A stretch of DNA of 44,080 nucleotides from DATGMP01 sp035293565 (GTDB taxonomy: Bacteria > Pseudomonadota > Alphaproteobacteria > BOG-932 > Roseiterribacteraceae), in assembly GCA_035293565.1 (NCBI GenBank), contig DATGMP010000078.1:1-44080 (forward strand), read 5' to 3'. A program made the position numbers and the translations under genes. Below the pieces are notes generated by a model that did not search any database, was not told the origin of the DNA, and saw only the letters and a program-made list of their open reading frames with translations. Below are positions 40,499 through 44,080 of the stretch, piece after piece (position 1 is the first letter of the stretch; each line of letters opens with the position of its first letter).

Positions 40499-41449
40499 CT
40501 ATCGCCGACTGCCGTGCTTCTTGTCCCCCATGGTTTGCTCGAGTGGCTCAAGCGCCTGCATTGCAGCGCGGCGAGAGATTTGGAACCAGCGGATATTGGA
40601 TTCCAGGAGGCGCCGCATGCTCTCCTCCACGAACCGCTGCTGGCTCTGCGCCAGAGAAGACAGATCGCGGCAGGTCAGCAGCTCCTGTGCAAAGGAAGCA
40701 TTGCCGCGCGCGGCTTCGCCCAACCATTCCGACCACATGGTTCCGGCCTCGGGCAGCGTTTGTCCGGCCGCAATCGGTATGCGCGCCAGTATCTGAACCT
40801 TGTCCATGAGGTCCCGCGTGACCTCATTGTAGCTGCGTGCCGCCGATTGCAAGGATTGGAGGGCGTGCTCTCCCTGCTTTGTGACACTTTCCGCCAATTG
40901 TTGTTGTCCGACCTGCGTTGTTTCGGCCACTTGGCCGATGCGATCGCTGAGCTCGCGCACGCCGGCCCGGGCATAGGCGAGTTGCGTCTCAAATTCCTCG
41001 TCCCCCTCCGCCGCGGGCTCCTTCTTGGTCTCACGAAGACGTTGGACCAGATCCTTTGCCGCTTCATCATCAAGCGCTCGCACCAGCGGACGCAGCACTT
41101 CCCGCTCTTCCGCGCGAAAGCCTTCCTGGAGCTGGCGCTTTAGCTCCTTTAGCTTGCGCGCATATTCCTTCTCGTCGTCCGGCAGCGCGTCGATCTCGCT
41201 GGAGACTTGACGAATGCGCTCGCTTGCCTTACGTGCGGTCTCGGTCCCGGACGAGGACACATCCTCGCTGCCTTCAAGCACCGGGATTATGTGTTCCTCT
41301 AGTGCACGCTCATCAAAATCCAACTGCTCGCGAAGCTGTTCGCACAGCCGCTCGCGTCGCTTTGTCGAGGTGCTCGAGGTCTTCGAGAGCTTGCTGATCA
41401 GATCGATCGTGCGCTCGTGTTCGCGCTTCACAAAATCGAGCATATCCAT
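40499..41449 (-). CDS. degenerate hemerythrin-like domain fused to a phasin domain
   Basis: A 316-residue protein. Residues ~1-130 fold like an HHE bundle by helix pattern (MDMLDFVKREHERTIDLISK at the start; ALEEHIIPVLEG near 50-60; RAEEREVLRPLVRAL near 116-130), but most iron-binding His positions are replaced, leaving mainly H11. Residues ~140-310 are a long amphipathic helical region ending in a Phasin_2-type segment (FAQELLTCRDLSSLAQSQQR, about 237-256, and SNIRWFQISRRAAMQAL). Phasins coat polyhydroxyalkanoate granules. GCGAGGTGA precedes the ATG at 41449. A perfect EcfG-type promoter lies 60 bases upstream, indicating general-stress expression. Confidence 0.78.
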   Translation of the reverse strand: MDMLDFVKREHERTIDLISKLSKTSSTSTKRRERLCEQLREQLDFDERALEEHIIPVLEGSEDVSSSGTETARKASERIRQVSSEIDALPDDEKEYARKLKELKRQLQEGFRAEEREVLRPLVRALDDEAAKDLVQRLRETKKEPAAEGDEEFETQLAYARAGVRELSDRIGQVAETTQVGQQQLAESVTKQGEHALQSLQSAARSYNEVTRDLMDKVQILARIPIAAGQTLPEAGTMWSEWLGEAARGNASFAQELLTCRDLSSLAQSQQRFVEESMRRLLESNIRWFQISRRAAMQALEPLEQTMGDKKHGSRR

Positions 41450-41509
41450 GCGGTCACCTCGCGATGCAGTCCCTCGGCGGGAAATTGATGAGCAGCGGAA
41501 TACGTGCTC

Positions 41510-41534
41510 AACGACCGCTGCCGACACCTGTTCC
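41510..41534 (-). promoter_or_regulatory. EcfG-type general-stress promoter
   Basis: On the minus strand GGAAC (41534-41530) and CGTT (41513-41510) are separated by exactly 16 bases, a full match to the extracytoplasmic sigma EcfG consensus of alphaproteobacteria. It points at the hemerythrin-like/phasin gene starting at 41449. I find no such match on the plus strand for the divergent gene at 41745. Confidence 0.7.
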
Positions 41535-41744
41535 TCGCGAACGGCGTGCTTTCAGGAACGCGGCAGCAGAACGCCGGCACGGATCGGTGTGAACGTACCC
41601 GGCGAGAAAGGCGACAGACGGTGCCAAGTCTTTCCAATGACGCGTGCGATCTGACGACGGTCGCCCGTGCCGCGCGATAGCGCAACCATCGCTGCCTCCG
41701 CCGTGTTTCATCCGGATGAATTGATCTCAGAGGGGAGAAATACA

Positions 41745-42194
41745 ATGAACCGCCGAGATACGGAGGCCCTGAACGAGTTGATCGAAGTCACGATCGACAG
41801 CGCGGATGGCTACCGCGAGGCGAGCAAGAACGCGTCCAACCCGAATTTCGAACGGCTGTTCGAAGACCGCGCGACCTCGCGCAATCAGATTGTCCGTGTG
41901 CTGCAGGAAAAGGCAAGGAGCCTTGGCGGCAATCCGCCGGATGAGGGATCGATGCTGGCCTCGGCGCATCGAATGTTCGTCAATCTGAAAAATACGGTCA
42001 CGGGTGGTGACGATAAGAGCGTGATCGAAGAAGTCGAGCGGGGCGAGGATCACATCAAGGCGAAGTATGAAGACGCACTCAAAGATCCCGAGTTGTCCGC
42101 GGAGATCCGTACGACGATCTCAAGCCTCTATGAGGGTGTTCGCGCCGATCATGACCGGATGCGGGACCTGAAGCACAGTCTCCAGCGCGCGTAG
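41745..42194 (+). CDS. DUF2383 (PA2169-type) four-helix-bundle protein
   Basis: A 149-residue helical protein with the family layout. It opens DTEALNELIEVTIDSADGYREA (about 5-26), followed by NPNFERLFEDRATSRNQIV, and a later helix EEVERGEDHIKAKYEDAL with a ferritin-like E...ED-H pattern (about 97-114). A C-terminal helix holds RADHDRMRDLKHSL. The fold is ferritin-like, but metal binding is not established for the family. AGGGGAG precedes the ATG at 41745. It diverges from the phasin-fusion gene. Relatives are stress-associated. Confidence 0.85.
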   Translation: MNRRDTEALNELIEVTIDSADGYREASKNASNPNFERLFEDRATSRNQIVRVLQEKARSLGGNPPDEGSMLASAHRMFVNLKNTVTGGDDKSVIEEVERGEDHIKAKYEDALKDPELSAEIRTTISSLYEGVRADHDRMRDLKHSLQRA

Positions 42195-42403
42195 CGATCC
42201 GGTATAAAATGGGGGACTGCGTCTCGCGCTATCCCCGGAGGCGCCGCGGCTTGGGGACCCCAGGTTGTCTTCGCCGAGCCTGCGTGGCCGGCGCCCGCAT
42301 CACTCGATCCTCGCTTCACCGGCTTGGCCGGCGCATCGGCCTGCCAAGCTACTCATCCTGAACGCGGCGCACGAGCAGGCAACCGGGTTGTTCGGTAGTG
42401 CCA

Positions 42404-42536
42404 AGACATCGTCGGTGCGGTAAACTGTCTCGAACTTCAGCCTGATGAGCGGGCCACGGACAAAGACGCGGTTACCGCATTCTCGATCATATCGTTTCTT
42501 ATCGCCATGGGCGTGCTCGCGGCGATCATCCTCTGA
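42404..42536 (+). pseudogene. possible remnant of a small tail-anchored membrane protein
   Basis: An open frame without a start codon ends in a believable protein tail: a charged stretch (DERATDKDAV) followed by one hydrophobic helix (AFSIISFLIAMGVLAAIIL) and a stop. With no ATG, GTG or TTG at its beginning, it is either a decayed gene or a chance frame. The rest of 42195-42724 holds no gene I can support. Confidence 0.25.
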
Positions 42537-42724
42537 CGCGCATATCGTCGGCGATCATCGGCGCCCTTGCGCCGCATCATCTCGACGATCTCTCGCGCCA
42601 TCACCTCATCCCCCGTCAACTCGAACCCGAGCCTGGTTGCGGATCATCATCGCCCTCGTGACGCCTGGCGAAGGCGAGCGGCAGAGCACCGACATTCGCG
42701 ATGTCGCTTTTTGGTGCTCTATGC

Positions 42725-43024
42725 CTAGGGCTTGGCGAATAGCTCTGTCGAGGTGATGAGGGTCACATTTCCGTCCAGTATCGGCTTGGCGATGCCGAAG
42801 AACCGGGCAACGGTCGCGGAGCCGTTATGCCGTTCCATGGCGGCCTTGTCGCGAAACCGCTCATAAGTCGTGAACACGCATGGGTCAGAGGCGTCCTGCG
42901 AGATATAAAATCCCACGGTATCGGGCTCGTTCGAGCGCACATTCTCGGCAACTTCGATAAGCGCTTGCCGCATGGCGGCTTCATTTCCCTTCTTCGCGCG
43001 AATAATCGCCGTGATCGTCAACAT
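42725..43024 (-). CDS. ABM-domain (YgiN-like) monooxygenase-family protein
   Basis: A 99-residue ferredoxin-like alpha+beta-barrel protein of the antibiotic-biosynthesis-monooxygenase group. It opens LTITAIIRAKKGNEAAMRQAL, then EPDTVGFYISQDASDPCVFT (about 33-52) and ERFRDKAAMERHNGSATVARF, with the conserved His of the family (H66). Members act as cofactor-free quinol or haem-related monooxygenases; no substrate can be named. I chose the ATG at 43024, preceded by GGGAGG. A longer in-frame start at 43060 is less likely. Confidence 0.85.
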   Translation of the reverse strand: MLTITAIIRAKKGNEAAMRQALIEVAENVRSNEPDTVGFYISQDASDPCVFTTYERFRDKAAMERHNGSATVARFFGIAKPILDGNVTLITSTELFAKP

Positions 43025-43264
43025 GTGAGTTTTACCTCCCAATTGGAGCGTCGCTGGCATGCCTCGGTCAGCCGGTACGGATTATAGGCATTTCGACAGC
43101 GAATAGGCCGGCGAGATGGCGTGGCCCGTCCAGTATCGGCGCACTTCAGAACGTAGACGCCTAACTACCACGCCCGTCGGTCTTTTGTTGGCCAACCGCT
43201 GGTGGCCGATGGCGCCGGGACGCAGGGGTGCCGCGTTGGCCGGATAGAACCGAAGAGGTGACAA

Positions 43265-43624
43265 ATGGCTATTGCAGGAGAAAAGGGGCGGTTGATTTCG
43301 GCCGACAAGGTCGAAGGCACGTCCGTGGTGAACGCGAAAGGCGAGAATCTCGGCCATATCTCGGAGATCATGATCGACAAGATCTCGGGCGGAGTGGCCT
43401 ATGCGGTGTTGAAATATGGCAGCGTCATCGGGATGGGCGGCAAGCTCTTCGCGCTGCCGTGGGAGATCCTCAAATACGACACGCGTTATGACGCCTATGT
43501 CGTCGATATCCCGGAGGACAAGCTGAAGAGAGCACCCAGCTTCGACGCCGACAATCCGCCGGACATGGCAGACCCGCAGTGGAGCACGCAGGTCCGGCGC
43601 TACTACGGCGTCACGGTCGGCTAA
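43265..43624 (+). CDS. PRC-barrel domain protein
   Basis: A 119-residue protein with one PRC-barrel domain (about residues 8-88). The pattern LISADKVEGTSVVNAKGENL (about 10-29) leads into HISEIMIDKISGGVAYAVL and LFALPWEILKYD. PRC-barrels bind RNA or protein partners; stand-alone ones in alphaproteobacteria are common stress proteins of unknown role. AGAGGTGA precedes the ATG. A strong hairpin terminator follows the stop codon. Confidence 0.88.
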   Translation: MAIAGEKGRLISADKVEGTSVVNAKGENLGHISEIMIDKISGGVAYAVLKYGSVIGMGGKLFALPWEILKYDTRYDAYVVDIPEDKLKRAPSFDADNPPDMADPQWSTQVRRYYGVTVG

Positions 43625-43652
43625 GTTCACGCGGTCGGAAATGTTAGGTGCG

Positions 43653-43700
43653 GTGCCCGCTGTTCGTCCCCGTTGGGGCGACAGCGGGCGCCCTTTCCTT
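43653..43700 (+). terminator. Rho-independent-type terminator after the PRC-barrel gene
   Basis: gcccgctg (from 43655) pairs with cagcgggc (to 43689). The stem continues inward through TCG/CGA and CCCC/GGGG around a GTT loop with single-base bulges. A T-rich stretch (CCCTTTCCTTC) follows. It begins 29 bases after the stop codon at 43624. Confidence 0.7.
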
Positions 43701-43736
43701 CAATAGATTGGGACCGATACGGAGGCGGCCATACCC

Positions 43737-43892
43737 ATGTCCCAGCAACCAGGAAAGCCCAAGCCGCCCGGCAACCCACCGAAGACTCCCGATCACGACG
43801 TTCCGCCGCCGGTCGAGGAGCCGCCCCAACCCGTGCCGATACCTCCCGAACGCGATGATCCGCCGCCGATGCACGGTGGTCGTCGCGGATAG
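43737..43892 (+). CDS. small proline-rich protein
   Basis: A 51-residue frame from ATG to TAG with 19 prolines, opening MSQQPGKPKPPGNPPKTPDH, then repeated PPP and PxP motifs with acidic residues, and a C-terminal HGGRRG. It is certainly disordered, with no membrane segment or signal. GGAGG lies 12 bases before the ATG, a little far. It directly follows the PRC-barrel gene's terminator. Small proline-rich peptides like this occur in alphaproteobacterial stress neighbourhoods, but no function is known. The remaining 43893-44080 shows nothing I can support. Confidence 0.5.
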   Translation: MSQQPGKPKPPGNPPKTPDHDVPPPVEEPPQPVPIPPERDDPPPMHGGRRG

Positions 43893-44080
43893 GCGTCGCT
43901 TTCCGATTTCGAGGTCAATAATCGCCTTGTTGCGACCAAAGCACGCGGCGCCGAGTGAGCTTAACGGCGCCGCCGCACAGCGCCGCCTGCCCAGCGGAAG
44001 AACTTAATGTAGACGCGCATTCGGCCGAGTGCCGGCGATCACTGGTGGCGCCGCTCAGGGCGCGCGTGTTGATCTACCCC

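Noticed and set aside
42437..42619. 60-codon minus-strand frame between the DUF2383 and ABM genes
   Set aside because: There is no ribosome-binding site, no recognisable features, and it overlaps the more protein-like plus-strand remnant.
1..44080. tRNA, rRNA, CRISPR arrays, insertion sequences, integrases and toxin-antitoxin pairs
   Set aside because: I looked for each across the window and found no supporting pattern; the only repeat is the single REP-like unit at 19209.

Overview
The window is 44 kb of GC-rich, densely coding chromosome-type DNA. Several things point to an alphaproteobacterium, most likely a soil or plant-associated member of the Hyphomicrobiales (Rhizobiales): a Phasin_2-type domain, an EcfG-type general-stress promoter, PRC-barrel, DUF2383 and DUF2945 stress proteins, an intergenic palindromic repeat of alphaproteobacterial type, and several solute ABC transporters in a row. 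This taxonomic call is an inference from family content. I see no rRNA, tRNA, CRISPR array, insertion sequence, phage gene or origin.

Layout. (1) 1-5600, minus strand: an amide/urea-type operon in the order amiC-like sensor, amiR-like ANTAR antiterminator, binding protein, UrtB-like and UrtC-like permeases. The last gene runs off the left edge. A hairpin-plus-terminator leader lies in front of amiC. (2) 5700-6600: three small proteins. (3) 6600-11860: a divergent aromatic-uptake and ring-hydroxylation module. A Rieske dioxygenase alpha subunit with a NitT/TauT-type ATPase and permease is on the plus strand. The matching binding protein and dioxygenase beta subunit are on the minus strand. A perfect palindrome lies between them and a MarR regulator closes the block. 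(4) 12200-18970: a LysR regulator, then a complete Liv-type ABC transporter bracketed by a RutD-like hydrolase and a RutC-like deaminase. (5) 19209-21852: an intergenic repeat, an orphan Tat-exported UrtA/AmiC-type binding protein and a divergent Lrp/AsnC regulator. (6) 22017-27982: an operon of amidase, dienelactone-hydrolase-like protein and a NitT/TauT transporter with two different permeases. (7) 28046-39438: a second large catabolic block around a GntR regulator. It holds a LigA/LigB-like extradiol dioxygenase, a RutB-like amidohydrolase, a metallo-beta-lactamase-fold hydrolase, a Liv-type ABC transporter with a fused double permease, a RidA-family deaminase, a 3-hydroxyanthranilate 3,4-dioxygenase, an ACMSD-like amidohydrolase and a creatininase-family protein. 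(8) 39500-44080: an aldolase gene remnant and a general-stress neighbourhood (hemerythrin, hemerythrin-like/phasin fusion, DUF2383, monooxygenase-like ABM protein, PRC-barrel, proline-rich peptide).

How it works together. The window reads as a run of scavenging modules, each pairing high-affinity uptake with its own oxygenase or amidase and its own regulator (AmiC/AmiR, MarR, LysR, Lrp, GntR). The chemistry is that of nitrogen-containing and aromatic small molecules: ring dihydroxylation, extradiol cleavage, amide hydrolysis and enamine/imine deamination. Seven proteins with periplasmic-binding folds are encoded within about 33 kb. The best candidate for an undescribed system is block 7, a transporter-linked pathway that combines two kinds of ring-cleaving dioxygenase with RutB-like and RidA-like enzymes. 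Block 4, RutC and RutD analogues wrapped around a transporter with no RutA, is the second. The substrates cannot be read from sequence.
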